A stretch of 64,000 nt of DNA, taken from assembly GCF_019429335.1 (NCBI RefSeq), contig NZ_JAHYJB010000001.1:156738-220737 (forward strand), read 5' to 3'. The DNA is from Sulfurimonas sp. (GTDB lineage: Bacteria; Campylobacterota; Campylobacteria; Campylobacterales; Sulfurimonadaceae). Each line of letters starts with the position of its first letter. Positions within the stretch are counted from its first letter, which is position 1. Under the pieces are notes generated by a model that was not told the DNA's origin, ran no database searches, and was given only the letters and a program-made list of their open reading frames with translations. Positions 32,213 to 42,959 of this stretch are shown here, in pieces. The translations under genes and the position numbers were made by a program.

Positions 32213-33331
32213 TTAACTGCGTGACTCAACGCTTCTTTTAAAACTAAGAAGCGCAAAAGCAAAGAAAAAGAGTCCTATAAAAAATATAGCAACCAAATGT
32301 TTCCACACAGTCTCAAGCCCTGCCCCTCTAAAAAGTATCGCCTGAGCTGCCTCCATAAAATGGGTAGTAGGCGAGAGATACATAACATACTGCAAAACAG
32401 TTGGCATACTCTCATATGGGGTTATTCCGCCTGAGAGCATCAAAAGCGGCAAAACAACCAAAATAAGCATCATTCCAAACTGCGGCATAGAGTTCGTTAT
32501 GGTTCCCATAAATATGCCCATGGATGTCGTGGAGAACAGAACTAAGAACGTAGTGAACAAAAAGAGCGCTACAGAGCCTGAAATAGGAACTTCCAAAAAT
32601 ATCTCCACAACCACAAAAAGCGCGAACACAACTCCCAGCATAATAACTAATGCAGTTGATAAAATCTTCGCTACCATTATCTCCATGGAATTAAGAGGCA
32701 TAACCAAAAGGTGCTCTATTGTGCCGTGCTCTTTTTCTCTCATCAAAGAGGCACCCGCAATCAAAATAGAGAACATCAAAATATTGCTTATAACCTCATT
32801 TATACTTCCAAACCAGCTGCTTACAAGATTGGGATTGTATTTATAGTTTGTAACCAGATTTATTGGCGTTGGAGGGACTGTTTTTGCAAAAAATGTATTT
32901 ACCTCCTGCATGATTATTGCAGAGATATAGCCCGAGCCTATTCCTGCTTGAAGCATTCTTGTCGCATCAACGTTGACCTGCACCTCTGTGCTCTCGCCCT
33001 TTAAAATTGTTTTTTCAAAACCGCTTGGTATGATGACTACAAACGTGTAAATTCCGCTATCCATCCCCTTGTCAATCTCATCATAAGAGATATGTTTTGG
33101 CGCCATAAATCTGGGCTCATAAAATGAGTCTATAACTCTTTGCGAAAGAGCAGATCTGTCCTCATCAACAAATGCTATGGGTGCGTTATTCAGCTCCGTT
33201 GAGGACTCAGCCGCTGCAATATAGATAGCCACACTAAATGAGTAGATAATAAAGAGGAGCATTACCTTGTCTCTAAAAAGAATCAATAGCTCTTTTAAAA
33301 AAAGACGATAGATGGTCAATAGATATCTCAT
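32213..33331 (-). CDS. yhhJ: ABC-2 type permease (YhhJ-like)
   Basis: N-terminal TM, periplasmic loop, MREKEHGTIEHLLVMPL, C-terminal five-TM core; third gene after HlyD-like and RbbA-like genes. Confidence 0.85.
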   Translation of the reverse strand: MRYLLTIYRLFLKELLILFRDKVMLLFIIYSFSVAIYIAAAESSTELNNAPIAFVDEDRSALSQRVIDSFYEPRFMAPKHISYDEIDKGMDSGIYTFVVIIPSGFEKTILKGESTEVQVNVDATRMLQAGIGSGYISAIIMQEVNTFFAKTVPPTPINLVTNYKYNPNLVSSWFGSINEVISNILMFSILIAGASLMREKEHGTIEHLLVMPLNSMEIMVAKILSTALVIMLGVVFALFVVVEIFLEVPISGSVALFLFTTFLVLFSTTSMGIFMGTITNSMPQFGMMLILVVLPLLMLSGGITPYESMPTVLQYVMYLSPTTHFMEAAQAILFRGAGLETVWKHLVAIFFIGLFFFAFALLSFKRSVESRS

Positions 33332-33333
33332 AA

Positions 33334-36036
33334 CTATCTCTCCTGCTTTCTCAAAAGCATTAGGCTTAGTGCGCTGATGACCACAATAGAGAGGGCGATA
33401 GCTATAAAATCAAAATGGTGCCCCTCAAAACCGATGTTTTTGCTAAATATGCCCCTGCTGATGTTTATAAAATATGTAGCGGGGAAGATATTGCCAATAA
33501 ATGCGCCTACACCCTCCAGTGAGCTAACGGGGTCACGCAGTCCTGAAAAAGCAATAGTGGGAAGCAGCGTCGCTATTGCTGTGCCTCCGAGTGCGGATAT
33601 TTGAGTTTTTGTAAAGGCAGACATTAAAAATCCCATGCCGGTAGTTGCGATAACAAAAAGCAGTGCAGCAAAAAAAAGTGTGATAAAACTTCCCGCAACC
33701 GGAACCTTAAATACATATACGGCAAGAAGAATAAGCCCTAAAAAACTAATCATGCTAATCACCACATAAGGTATCTGTTTGCCTAGTAAAAACTCCAGTT
33801 TAGTAACGGGCGTTGCATAAAAATTGGCAATCGTACCAAGCTCTTTTTCCCTAACAACACTAAGCGCCATTAAGATGGAGGGGATAAAGACAAGAAGCAT
33901 GGGAATAACGGCAGGAACCATCGAGTAGATGCTTTTAAAATCCTGATTGTAGCGGTACCTCGTCTCTATCTCAACCAGCGGCGAGGCTTTTGTATTTAAG
34001 AGCGATTCTAAGTAGCTGTAATGAAGCCCTTCAACATACCCTTTTATGGTCTCTGCCCTAAAGGCAAGCGTTCCGTCTATCCAAACACCAATCTCTGCTC
34101 CATCTCCTTTTGCAAAATCTCTTCCAAAATTTGGAGGTATCTCTATTGCAAGCGCAATCTTGCCTCTTTTCATCTTCTCATCCAAATCAGCATATGATAT
34201 CAAACTCTCCTGCTCCAGAAAGTATATTGAGCCTGAGATATGCTCTACATACTCCCTGCTACGTGGGCTCTGGTCATAATCAAGAACAGAATATTTCAAG
34301 TCCTCAACATCCATGCTTACTCCATATCCCATTACAAACATTAGTATGACAGTTCCAAGAAGCGCAAAAACAAGACGCAGAGGATCTCTTATAAGCTCCA
34401 GCGATTCACGGTAAATATAGCCGAAAAATCTAAGCGGCGAAAAAAAAGTTGCCAATTTTTTATGGGAGCTTCTATCCATGGAAATTGTTATGTCGTCACT
34501 CTCATCTTTGCCCATATCCTCATACAGATACTCCACAAAAGCCTCTTCCAGATTCTCTTTATCTTTTGAGCGAGCGATTGCTTCTGGGGAGTCACTTGCT
34601 AAAACCCTGCCTTGATGCATCAAAGAGACTCTGTCACAGCGCTCTCCCTCATTCATAAAATGGGTAGAAATAAAGATTGTAACTCCGTCATTTTGAGATA
34701 AATCAGTCAAAAACTTCCAAAACATATCTCTGGATATCGGGTCAACGCCTGATGTCGGCTCATCAAGTATAAGCATTTTGGGCTTATGAATAACGGCAAC
34801 AGCCAAAGAGAGCCTCTGCTTTATTCCAAGAGGCAAATCAAGCGCCAAAGAGTCTTCATATTGCTTTATGAAAAATCGCTCAAGCATCTTCTCTACAACC
34901 TCTTTTATCACGCTCTTTTTTATCCTGTATAAATGTGCATGCAGTATCAGATTTTGCTTTACGCTCAGTTCATTGTAGAGAGAGAAGGACTGCGTCATGT
35001 ATCCGACATCATTTCTCATCTCAAGACTATGCTTTTTTATGGATTGTCCAAAGAGTTTAATTGTTCCATGGGTCGGGCTTAAAAGTCCGGTAAGCATCTT
35101 CATGGTTGTTGTTTTGCCGCATCCGTTTGAACCTAAAAAACCGAAAATCTCACCTTGGGCAATTTGAAAACTTACGTTCTCTACAGCCGTAAAGTCGCCG
35201 AACTTCTTCGTAAGCTCCACAGCTTCTATCGCCAGTGCGCTGTTTTGAAACTCTTTTTTTTTGGGAAGCAAGAAATCTATATACTCTCTACTCTCCTCTT
35301 TTGGCAAAAGCTGAGTAAATGCAGAATCTATATTGTCCGTGTTTGTAATATTCAAAAGCTCTTGTGGCGTTCCTTGAGAGAGTATTTTGCCATCATTTAC
35401 AGCGATTATATGGTCAAAAAACTCTGCTTCTTGCATGTAGGCTGTAGCAATAAGCACACTAACACCTTTTTGACTCTCTCGTATATGCGCAATTAGTTTC
35501 CAAAACTCTCTTCTTGAGAGCGGATCAACACCGGTTGTAGGCTCATCGAGTATAAGCAGGTCTGGGTCATGTATAAGAGCACAGCAAAGACCCAGTTTCT
35601 GCTTCATGCCTCCAGAGAGCTTTCCCACCGCCCTATCCTTAAATTCATAGAGCCCGATACTCTTTAGAAGAGCATCTATTCTTCTTTTTCTCTCACTTTT
35701 ATCAAGTCCGAACACTCTTGCAAAAAACTCCATATTTTCATATACGGAAAGTAACATGTATAGATTTTTTCCGAGCCCTTGGGGCATGTAGGCAATACGC
35801 GGAGATACTTTTTTTCTAAATAATGCGCTTTTTATGTCACCGCCTAGAACTTCAACGCTTCCGCTTTGGATTTTTTTGACTCCCGCTATTATTGAGAGGA
35901 GTGTTGATTTTCCAACCCCGTCAGGTCCGATAAAGCCGACCATGCTTCCTGATGGAATATTCAATGTTACAGAGTCTAGCGCCTTTGTTTTTTTATAAAA
36001 GTGCGAAACATCTTCTATTTTGACAACAAAGTTCAT
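33334..36036 (-). CDS. rbbA: RbbA-like ABC protein: two ATPase domains fused to an ABC-2 permease
   Basis: Two Walker A sites (GPDGVGKSTLL, GSNGCGKTTTM), LSGGMKQKLGL and LPLGIKQRLSL signatures, two LILDEPT motifs, C-terminal permease with VVREKELGTI. Confidence 0.88.
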   Translation of the reverse strand: MNFVVKIEDVSHFYKKTKALDSVTLNIPSGSMVGFIGPDGVGKSTLLSIIAGVKKIQSGSVEVLGGDIKSALFRKKVSPRIAYMPQGLGKNLYMLLSVYENMEFFARVFGLDKSERKRRIDALLKSIGLYEFKDRAVGKLSGGMKQKLGLCCALIHDPDLLILDEPTTGVDPLSRREFWKLIAHIRESQKGVSVLIATAYMQEAEFFDHIIAVNDGKILSQGTPQELLNITNTDNIDSAFTQLLPKEESREYIDFLLPKKKEFQNSALAIEAVELTKKFGDFTAVENVSFQIAQGEIFGFLGSNGCGKTTTMKMLTGLLSPTHGTIKLFGQSIKKHSLEMRNDVGYMTQSFSLYNELSVKQNLILHAHLYRIKKSVIKEVVEKMLERFFIKQYEDSLALDLPLGIKQRLSLAVAVIHKPKMLILDEPTSGVDPISRDMFWKFLTDLSQNDGVTIFISTHFMNEGERCDRVSLMHQGRVLASDSPEAIARSKDKENLEEAFVEYLYEDMGKDESDDITISMDRSSHKKLATFFSPLRFFGYIYRESLELIRDPLRLVFALLGTVILMFVMGYGVSMDVEDLKYSVLDYDQSPRSREYVEHISGSIYFLEQESLISYADLDEKMKRGKIALAIEIPPNFGRDFAKGDGAEIGVWIDGTLAFRAETIKGYVEGLHYSYLESLLNTKASPLVEIETRYRYNQDFKSIYSMVPAVIPMLLVFIPSILMALSVVREKELGTIANFYATPVTKLEFLLGKQIPYVVISMISFLGLILLAVYVFKVPVAGSFITLFFAALLFVIATTGMGFLMSAFTKTQISALGGTAIATLLPTIAFSGLRDPVSSLEGVGAFIGNIFPATYFINISRGIFSKNIGFEGHHFDFIAIALSIVVISALSLMLLRKQER

Positions 36037-36037
36037 T

Positions 36038-37054
36038 TTATTTTTGTGTTTCTATGTAGCTTTTTGGCAGATTGGTTAAATGTTGCGGCCAGACTGCATG
36101 TTGTCCAAGGGGAATGTAAGCAACCCCCGGCAGTCCTGTCTTGACTTTTTCCATATGCTCTTTTAAAAGGTTGTAGTCTATGGTAACTTTTACCCTAAAC
36201 ATAAGCTTCTCCCTCTCTTCCTTAGTCTCTATCTGTTTTGGCGTAAACTGCGCTTTTGGCGATATAAAGGTAACTTTTGCCGGTATTGCGATATCTGGTA
36301 GCGCATCTAGGACTATTCTTGCCTCAGTGCCGTAATCTATCTCCCCGATTTGAGAAGTGGGAAGAAATATAGTCATGTAAGTATCCAGCAAATCAAGAAG
36401 TACAAGAACGTTTTGACCGCTTCCGACTACCTCTCCGTTTTGTGCAAGCTTGTAGAGGATACGCCCCTCTGCGGGAGCATAAAGGGAGCTGTCATCTATA
36501 TTTACTTTAATAGCATCAGCCTGAGCCGCCGCAGAAGCTATGGAAGCCTCCATTCGAGCGATATCGGCTTCAGCAGCCTTGAGGAGCGCTTTTGCAGACT
36601 TGTACAAGGACTCTTCCTGCTGAAAACTAAGAAGAGAGATGGCATTTTTTTTATATAGAGTCTCTGCTCTTAAAAAGTTCTCTTTTGCAAGGGAGAGGAG
36701 GCTTTTTGTTTGCTCCAGCAGTGCCAAAGCGTGATTTTTACCCTCTTTTGCCTCTCTTATCTGCGCCTGCGCCAAGCGCAGTTTTGCCTCTAGCTCATCT
36801 GTGTCAAGCTTTGCGAGAAGTTGCCCTTTTTTAACTATATTGCCCTCATTTACATAGACTTCGATTAGTCGTCCCGAAATCTTTGTAGCTATATGTATCT
36901 GAGTAGACTCTATTCTGCCGTTTCCAAAAGCAAAATCTTTAAGTACTGTATCTTTACTCTTCTGTTCATCTAAATATTTGTACATGTAAAGAGTTGCAAT
37001 AACTGCAACTAAAATAAAAAGAGTAATTTTTAAAATTTTTCCAAACATATCCAA
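36038..37054 (-). CDS. yhiI: HlyD/membrane fusion protein (YhiI-like)
   Basis: N-terminal TM, biotinyl-lipoyl-like IATKISGRLIEVYVNEGNIVKKGQLLAKLD, coiled coil, barrel-sandwich return SLYAPAEGRILYKLAQNGEVV. Confidence 0.88.
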   Translation of the reverse strand: MDMFGKILKITLFILVAVIATLYMYKYLDEQKSKDTVLKDFAFGNGRIESTQIHIATKISGRLIEVYVNEGNIVKKGQLLAKLDTDELEAKLRLAQAQIREAKEGKNHALALLEQTKSLLSLAKENFLRAETLYKKNAISLLSFQQEESLYKSAKALLKAAEADIARMEASIASAAAQADAIKVNIDDSSLYAPAEGRILYKLAQNGEVVGSGQNVLVLLDLLDTYMTIFLPTSQIGEIDYGTEARIVLDALPDIAIPAKVTFISPKAQFTPKQIETKEEREKLMFRVKVTIDYNLLKEHMEKVKTGLPGVAYIPLGQHAVWPQHLTNLPKSYIETQK

Positions 37055-37103
37055 CTCTTATATAAAAATATCTAACCAATACTATCATATTAAAATTTAA
37101 ATG

Positions 37104-37922
37104 CTATTTCAGCTCCGCAATCGTATCACCGTATTTGACATGCTGACCTGCGCACACATGAACATCAAGCATATCTTTCTCAGCCAAGATAACTATAGTA
37201 GAGCCCATCTCAAAACAGCCAAAATCATCTCCCTTGTTTAAATAGACGTTATCGTAACTGTATGCGCTGCTGTTTATCGCATCTGCGTTTGTTTTTATCT
37301 TCGGTTCAAAAGAGACCTGCATAACTCCAACATTCAGAGCACTCACCAGCACCATGCAGAATCTTTTTTTAGCCGTTGTTTCACAAAGCAGAACTACTCT
37401 CTCATTTTCAACAAAAAGATTTACTCTTTTTTGCAGCGATGGAATATTTACGGGGTAAAACTTTCCTGGAATATGTACGGCTTTTAGCACCTTTAAATTT
37501 GTAGGCATATGGTATCTGTGATAATCTTTTGGAGAGAGATAGAAGTTTATAAAAGCGCCATTTTCAACTATCTCTTTCTCTTCCTTGCTAAAGTTCTCTC
37601 CCAAAAGCTCATCAGAGCTATACTTCATCCCTTTTATCTGAAAGGCATAACGGCTTTCTATTGCTCCGCACTCCGTAATAAATGAGTCACACGGCGATAT
37701 AAAATCTTTGCTATCCAGCGAATACGCCCTATCCTCTTTTAGTTTTCTAGTAAAGAGCGCGTTTAGCGTATGGTATGTTTGCGGTGCATGAAACTCGCTC
37801 ATATCCAGTCCCATGATTTTTATATAGGCGCTGTTTATGAAATTTTGAACCGGTTTAGCAAACTCTCTGCTTGCAAATTTTCCAAAAACTTGCGAAATTG
37901 CTGATGTTATGTGTCTACCCAT
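37104..37922 (-). CDS. psd: Phosphatidylserine decarboxylase proenzyme
   Basis: FISPCDSFITECG, NFYLSPKDYHRYHMP, FEMGSTIVIL (GS[TS] processing site). Confidence 0.95.
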   Translation of the reverse strand: MGRHITSAISQVFGKFASREFAKPVQNFINSAYIKIMGLDMSEFHAPQTYHTLNALFTRKLKEDRAYSLDSKDFISPCDSFITECGAIESRYAFQIKGMKYSSDELLGENFSKEEKEIVENGAFINFYLSPKDYHRYHMPTNLKVLKAVHIPGKFYPVNIPSLQKRVNLFVENERVVLLCETTAKKRFCMVLVSALNVGVMQVSFEPKIKTNADAINSSAYSYDNVYLNKGDDFGCFEMGSTIVILAEKDMLDVHVCAGQHVKYGDTIAELK

Positions 37923-38991
37923 TTATTTTCCTCTTTGCTATCTCTTCGATTAAAACGGTTGCGTATGAACCCTTTGGAAGGTAGAAATTAAGCTCATACT
38001 GAGCCTCTTCGTCTTTGTATCTTCCGTCGATATCTTTTGGAAAAACCCAAGCATATCTTCTTGCGCCGTCTTCGTTTATCTCATCGTCAAAATCTTTTTC
38101 AATCTCTCTTGCTATTCCCGTTGCCAGCTTTACCTTTTTGCCACATAATAAGCCAGTTGCTGAGATATCTCTTTCATTAAATCTTGCAAAATCATTCTCC
38201 TCGCCGCAAAACTCAAAAAGTCTTCCGTGAGGATAGTGCTCCATTATGTCACCGCTTATAAGTTTAAAAGGATGCTTCTGTGCTTTCATTTTAAGAAGCT
38301 CCTCTTGGGGCATATTTAAAAGAGGTTCAAGCTCTTCTGCTCCAAAATTTTGCACCAGAGTGTTTATCTCAAGCCTTCTGCTGAGCCATAAATTAAAAAG
38401 ATGGCTCTGATATGCGTTTATTAGGAGCTGTTTAACCTTTGGATTGCGCTCTTTTTTCTCGCCTTTTGCGATTTTCTCACCGTCAATATGGTTATTGCCG
38501 TCAGTTCCAAAACGCTGATATCCGAAATAGTTTGGCATACCATATGCAGATATGCTCTTAAGAGCTTCATCAATCTTTCTTCCTGAAGTAGGATTTACTT
38601 TTTTGAGTTTTATATAGAACTTGTTGCCGCTTAAGTGCCCTATTCTAATCTTGTTATTGTGGTATGTCTTGGATAAGATTTTAACATCCTCTTGTTCAAA
38701 CGCATCCATTTGCGCTTCATACTTTTTATGCAAAGAGATATACTGCTTTGTCATGGCATGCTTGTCTTTTAGCCCTGCATAGCCTATCTCTTTGTTCTTG
38801 ATTCCAAGATATTTAGCTATCATCGAAACAAGCTCAAGAGTGGAGATGCCCTTTTTTCTCACAAAAAGTATAAGATGCTCACCCTCACCGCAAAACTCAT
38901 AAAGAGGTACCTCTTCTACAACGAAATCTCGTGGTGTCTGCCTAAAATGAAAATCTATACTTGAGTGGCTTAGCGAATAAAATCTATCCAT
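37915..38991 (-). CDS. truD: tRNA pseudouridine(13) synthase
   Basis: GYAGLKDKHAMTKQYISL, GMPNYFGYQRFGTDGNNH, NAYQSHLFNLWLSRRL. Start at MDRFY after an AGGA RBS. Confidence 0.95.
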   Translation of the reverse strand: MDRFYSLSHSSIDFHFRQTPRDFVVEEVPLYEFCGEGEHLILFVRKKGISTLELVSMIAKYLGIKNKEIGYAGLKDKHAMTKQYISLHKKYEAQMDAFEQEDVKILSKTYHNNKIRIGHLSGNKFYIKLKKVNPTSGRKIDEALKSISAYGMPNYFGYQRFGTDGNNHIDGEKIAKGEKKERNPKVKQLLINAYQSHLFNLWLSRRLEINTLVQNFGAEELEPLLNMPQEELLKMKAQKHPFKLISGDIMEHYPHGRLFEFCGEENDFARFNERDISATGLLCGKKVKLATGIAREIEKDFDDEINEDGARRYAWVFPKDIDGRYKDEEAQYELNFYLPKGSYATVLIEEIAKRKING

Positions 38992-39005
38992 GTGAATCCT
39001 GTTTG

Positions 39006-39824
39006 TTAAAAGTGGTGCGATTTGCACCCGTTTTTATAATTTTTTCTTACGCATTTTCCAATAATGGTTATCGGCGTTCTGCTCTTTGCCGCATGTCTTA
39101 GAAGAGCCTTTTTGTCTCTTGGGTCAAAACCAAAGAGCATCTCATACTCCTCTCCGCTGCAACCTACTCTTTTTGGGATACGGCTTTTAAACTTAAATCC
39201 AAGCCTATTTGTGGATGAGAGCTTCTCTAAGTCACTAAATAGACCGTCGGATATGTCCATACCGCAACTGAGATAACGCGAACTTGTAGAAACAAATTTG
39301 TCTCTTAGCTCTATATTTACGAACTTTGATTTTTTATGTATCTTGCCCAAATTCATCAGCTTCTTAAGCTCTTTTGAGCTTCTGCCGAGCTTGCCGCTAT
39401 ATGCTACCAGATGACCAATTCTAAGCCCTTTTCTCATCAGCGGCTTGGTAGTTTCAGAGATAACAGTAACGGTAATATCGAGCTTGATATTGCTGATTGT
39501 ATCTCCGCCGATTATTTTAATGCCGTATTTAGCGGCAGTCTCCTGAAATCCGCACGCCAACTCTCTCATTTGGGCTTTTGTAATATTTTTTGGCATTGCA
39601 ACGCTAAGAAGCGCATATTTCGGAACTGCATTCATAGCAAACGCATCCGATATATTTACAATCATCGCTTTTGATGCTATCTGGTAATGACTCATCCACT
39701 CTTTCTTAAAATGGACATTCTCAAAAAAAGCATCTTTTGAGTAGACAGTATTATCTACTAAAGCTCCGTCATCACCGACGTGAGCATCTTTAAATTGCGA
39801 TATAAAATAATTTTCTAAATTCAA
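39006..39824 (-). CDS. thiL: Thiamine-monophosphate kinase
   Basis: HVGDDGALV, GGDTISNIKLDITVTVI, CGMDISDGLFSDLEKLS, GEEYEMLFGF. Confidence 0.92.
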   Translation of the reverse strand: MNLENYFISQFKDAHVGDDGALVDNTVYSKDAFFENVHFKKEWMSHYQIASKAMIVNISDAFAMNAVPKYALLSVAMPKNITKAQMRELACGFQETAAKYGIKIIGGDTISNIKLDITVTVISETTKPLMRKGLRIGHLVAYSGKLGRSSKELKKLMNLGKIHKKSKFVNIELRDKFVSTSSRYLSCGMDISDGLFSDLEKLSSTNRLGFKFKSRIPKRVGCSGEEYEMLFGFDPRDKKALLRHAAKSRTPITIIGKCVRKNYKNGCKSHHF

Positions 39825-39912
39825 TAAAACTTCTCAAAATGCCTTAAGTTACTATTAAAGCCAATATATATAAAATGATGGGCTATTATACCATCTATAT
39901 CAGGAAACTATT

Positions 39913-41112
39913 ATGAAAAACTCCATTAAAGCTATCTTTAAAAATCTATCTATGTTTCTTATTGCCGCTGCAGTTTTTACAGCATTTGGAGTGTTGGCTG
40001 CCCTTGATCACAGCAGCTCGTATACAAAAATAGACAATCTAGAGAGCCAAAAAAAAATTGTTTCAGAAATCATAAATCTGCCGACTGACAATCTTGAGCT
40101 CTCTCTTATAAAACTAAACGGAAAAACAACACAGCTTCAATATGACACAGACAAACTAAGAAGCCTCTATGAATACAGCTTTACAGAGAGGTTTATACTT
40201 TTAAACTCAAAAGAGTATCTTGATGACCTAAGCATACTCTACTCTCTGATTAGAAAATTCAATCTCAGTGCTAATGAGTACTATAATGATAAAAGAGGAG
40301 ATATAGAGTTAAAACAGAGCGAACTGAAACAAAATGCGGAGGTTATCAAGGAACATCTAAACTATATTATATTTAAAGCAATAAGCTACGATAAAGCCAA
40401 GTTCAATATTCATAAAAATGTGACCTATTTTGCTTTCATCACTATACTGCTGGCGGCTCTTTGGTACAGAAAACAGCTTGATCTGATCTATAAAGATTTG
40501 GAATTTTTAAACAATCCAAATCTAACCCAGTATGATACATTTTCGCATGAGGCAGACTCAATCTCGCTAAGAATGAAAAGAAAGCCGGTTGTTTTTGAAA
40601 ACCCTGCCATGCTTGATGCCGTAACCGGAATCAATAACTTAAAAGGCATGATGAACTCATACGCCGAAAAAAAAGGGATGAAAGAGAACAACTTCACATC
40701 CGTAACGGTCTTTGAGGTTGATAACTTCTCAAAAACCAACAAGGTCTACTCTCAAGAGCTGGCTCAAAGCATACTAAAGAAGATTGCATTCTCAATGTCT
40801 CTCTATCAGCAGACTGCTGACGTTATAGCTAGAACGGACTATAATCAATTTACAATTATTCTCTCAAGACCTAGCAAAGAGCAATCATTCAAAGATGCAG
40901 AGGAGATTCGCAAAAGTATCTCTGAACTAAAAATAAACTCACCCGAACTTGGTGATATAGAGATAACACTCAGCGGCGGACATATAATAAAACCAAAGAA
41001 CATTACTCTTGAAGAGGCTATCAGACAGGCAAAAAAAGTTCTTCTTCATTCTCAAAAAACAGGTAAAAATAAAATCTCTCAAGTAAAAGATTTAGCTCAG
41101 AGCGAATTATAA
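39913..41112 (+). CDS. Membrane protein with degenerate GGDEF domain
   Basis: N-terminal TM, periplasmic sensor-like region, second TM, GGDEF-fold C-terminus with ARTDYNQFTIIL at the GGDEF position. Confidence 0.75.
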   Translation: MKNSIKAIFKNLSMFLIAAAVFTAFGVLAALDHSSSYTKIDNLESQKKIVSEIINLPTDNLELSLIKLNGKTTQLQYDTDKLRSLYEYSFTERFILLNSKEYLDDLSILYSLIRKFNLSANEYYNDKRGDIELKQSELKQNAEVIKEHLNYIIFKAISYDKAKFNIHKNVTYFAFITILLAALWYRKQLDLIYKDLEFLNNPNLTQYDTFSHEADSISLRMKRKPVVFENPAMLDAVTGINNLKGMMNSYAEKKGMKENNFTSVTVFEVDNFSKTNKVYSQELAQSILKKIAFSMSLYQQTADVIARTDYNQFTIILSRPSKEQSFKDAEEIRKSISELKINSPELGDIEITLSGGHIIKPKNITLEEAIRQAKKVLLHSQKTGKNKISQVKDLAQSEL

Positions 41113-41237
41113 GAAAAAGATATCATTAGAGATGAGACATAACGTAACAATTCGTCTATATTAAACTCTTTTTTATCATTCACAAAGGCTAGAAATAGTA
41201 CAATCCGCCTTATTTTATTATTAACAAAGGAAAGCTA

Positions 41238-42950
41238 ATGGGTATTCCTATTTATACTTACGATGCAATTATTGTCGGTGCAGGCCTAGCAGGCTGTGCT
41301 GCTGCAAGAGAGCTGCAGGTTGCAGGGAAAAGAGTCGCAGTAATCACCAAACTTCATCCTCTAAGAAGCCATTCAGGGGCTGCACAAGGCGGTGTTAATG
41401 CTGCGTTTAGCGACAAAGACAGTGTTGAGCTTCATGAGTTCGATACAGTAAAAGGAAGTGACTATTTGGCTGACCAAGATGCAGTTGAATTTATGTGTAA
41501 AAATGCGCCCGAGACTATTCGTTGGGCTGAGAGAATGGGCGCTGCGTTCAGCAGAACCGCGGACGGCAAAATCGCTCAAAGACCCTTTGGCGGTCAGTCA
41601 TCACCTCGTGCATGTTATGCAAAAGATAGAACAGGCTTAACGCTTCTGCAAACCATGTATGAGCAGGCTTTCCGCGCAGGCGTAAAGTTTTGGGACGAGT
41701 GGTATGTATCTGATTTAATCTATAAAGACGGCAAAGTATCAGGCGTTGTTGCATTTAACATTAGAGATATGCAGATGGCGATCTTCAACTCGAAATCTGT
41801 TATGTTCGCAACGGGCGGATATGCAAGAAGTTATAAGATAAACTCAAACGCACATGCAAACACAGGCGATGGTCTATCAATAGTGGCTCGTCACGGTCTT
41901 CCTTTGGAGGATATGGAGTTTGTTCAGTTCCATCCATCAGGTCTTTCAGGAAACGGTGTTTTAATCTCTGAAGCAGCAAGGGGTGAAGGTGGTCGTCTAT
42001 TTAACTCTCTTGGCGAGAGATTTATGGAAAAATATGCTCCAAATGCGATGGAACTAGCTTCTAGAGATGTTGTAAGCCGCGCTATATTAAATGAAATCAG
42101 AGAGGGACGCGGTGTTGGACCCAGAAAAGATGCTGTTTACTTAGATGTAACCCACCTAGGAAAAGATTTGATTATGGAGAGATTGCCTGAACTTCGTGAT
42201 TTGGCTATCACATTCTTGGGTCTTGACATGATTAAAGAGCCTATTCTTATCTCTGCAACTGCTCACTACTCAATGGGCGGAATTCCTGTTAATATCGCAG
42301 GAAATGTTCGTAAAAACAACAATGAGTTTGTTGAGGGCTTTTATGCGGCCGGCGAGTGCTCATGCGTATCTGTTCACGGTGCAAACCGCCTCGGCGCAAA
42401 CTCTGTTCTTGAAGCGCTTCTATTTGGCCGTTTCGTAGGTAAAACAATGGTTGATGAGATAGATGGTATTACTCTTCGTCCTGCTACTGAAGCTGACGCA
42501 CAAAGAGCTATCAAAGAGATTGATTTCGTACTAAACAACAATGGAAGTGAAACTATTCCAAATCTAAGAGAAGAGCTCCAACAGTGTATGACTGCAAATG
42601 CAGGCGCTTTTAGAACAAAAGAGACTCTAGAGATTGCTGTTGCTAAAGTCAAAGAGCTTAGAGAGAGATTTAAAAATATCCGCATCAAAGACAAATCAAA
42701 AATATTCAACACAGATATGCAAGAAGCTATTGAATTCTCTCACATGGTTGACTACTCTGCATTTATAGTAGAGAGCGCTATTGCTAGATGCGAGAGTCGC
42801 GGTGCACACTACAGAGAAGATTTTGCAACTCGCGATGATGAGAACTTCCTAAAGCACACTATGGCATATATGGATAAAGACGGAAACATATCGCTTGACT
42901 ACATGCCTGTCGCACTTGGCAAGCATGAACTTAAAGCAAGAAATTACTAA
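41238..42950 (+). CDS. sdhA: Succinate dehydrogenase/fumarate reductase flavoprotein subunit (non-classical SdhABE type)
   Basis: IIVGAGLAGCAAAREL, LRSHSGAAQGGVNAAF, GAAFSRTADGKIAQRPFGGQSSPRACYAKDRTG; no Tat signal. Confidence 0.93.
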   Translation: MGIPIYTYDAIIVGAGLAGCAAARELQVAGKRVAVITKLHPLRSHSGAAQGGVNAAFSDKDSVELHEFDTVKGSDYLADQDAVEFMCKNAPETIRWAERMGAAFSRTADGKIAQRPFGGQSSPRACYAKDRTGLTLLQTMYEQAFRAGVKFWDEWYVSDLIYKDGKVSGVVAFNIRDMQMAIFNSKSVMFATGGYARSYKINSNAHANTGDGLSIVARHGLPLEDMEFVQFHPSGLSGNGVLISEAARGEGGRLFNSLGERFMEKYAPNAMELASRDVVSRAILNEIREGRGVGPRKDAVYLDVTHLGKDLIMERLPELRDLAITFLGLDMIKEPILISATAHYSMGGIPVNIAGNVRKNNNEFVEGFYAAGECSCVSVHGANRLGANSVLEALLFGRFVGKTMVDEIDGITLRPATEADAQRAIKEIDFVLNNNGSETIPNLREELQQCMTANAGAFRTKETLEIAVAKVKELRERFKNIRIKDKSKIFNTDMQEAIEFSHMVDYSAFIVESAIARCESRGAHYREDFATRDDENFLKHTMAYMDKDGNISLDYMPVALGKHELKARNY

Positions 42951-42959
42951 GGAGCACTT

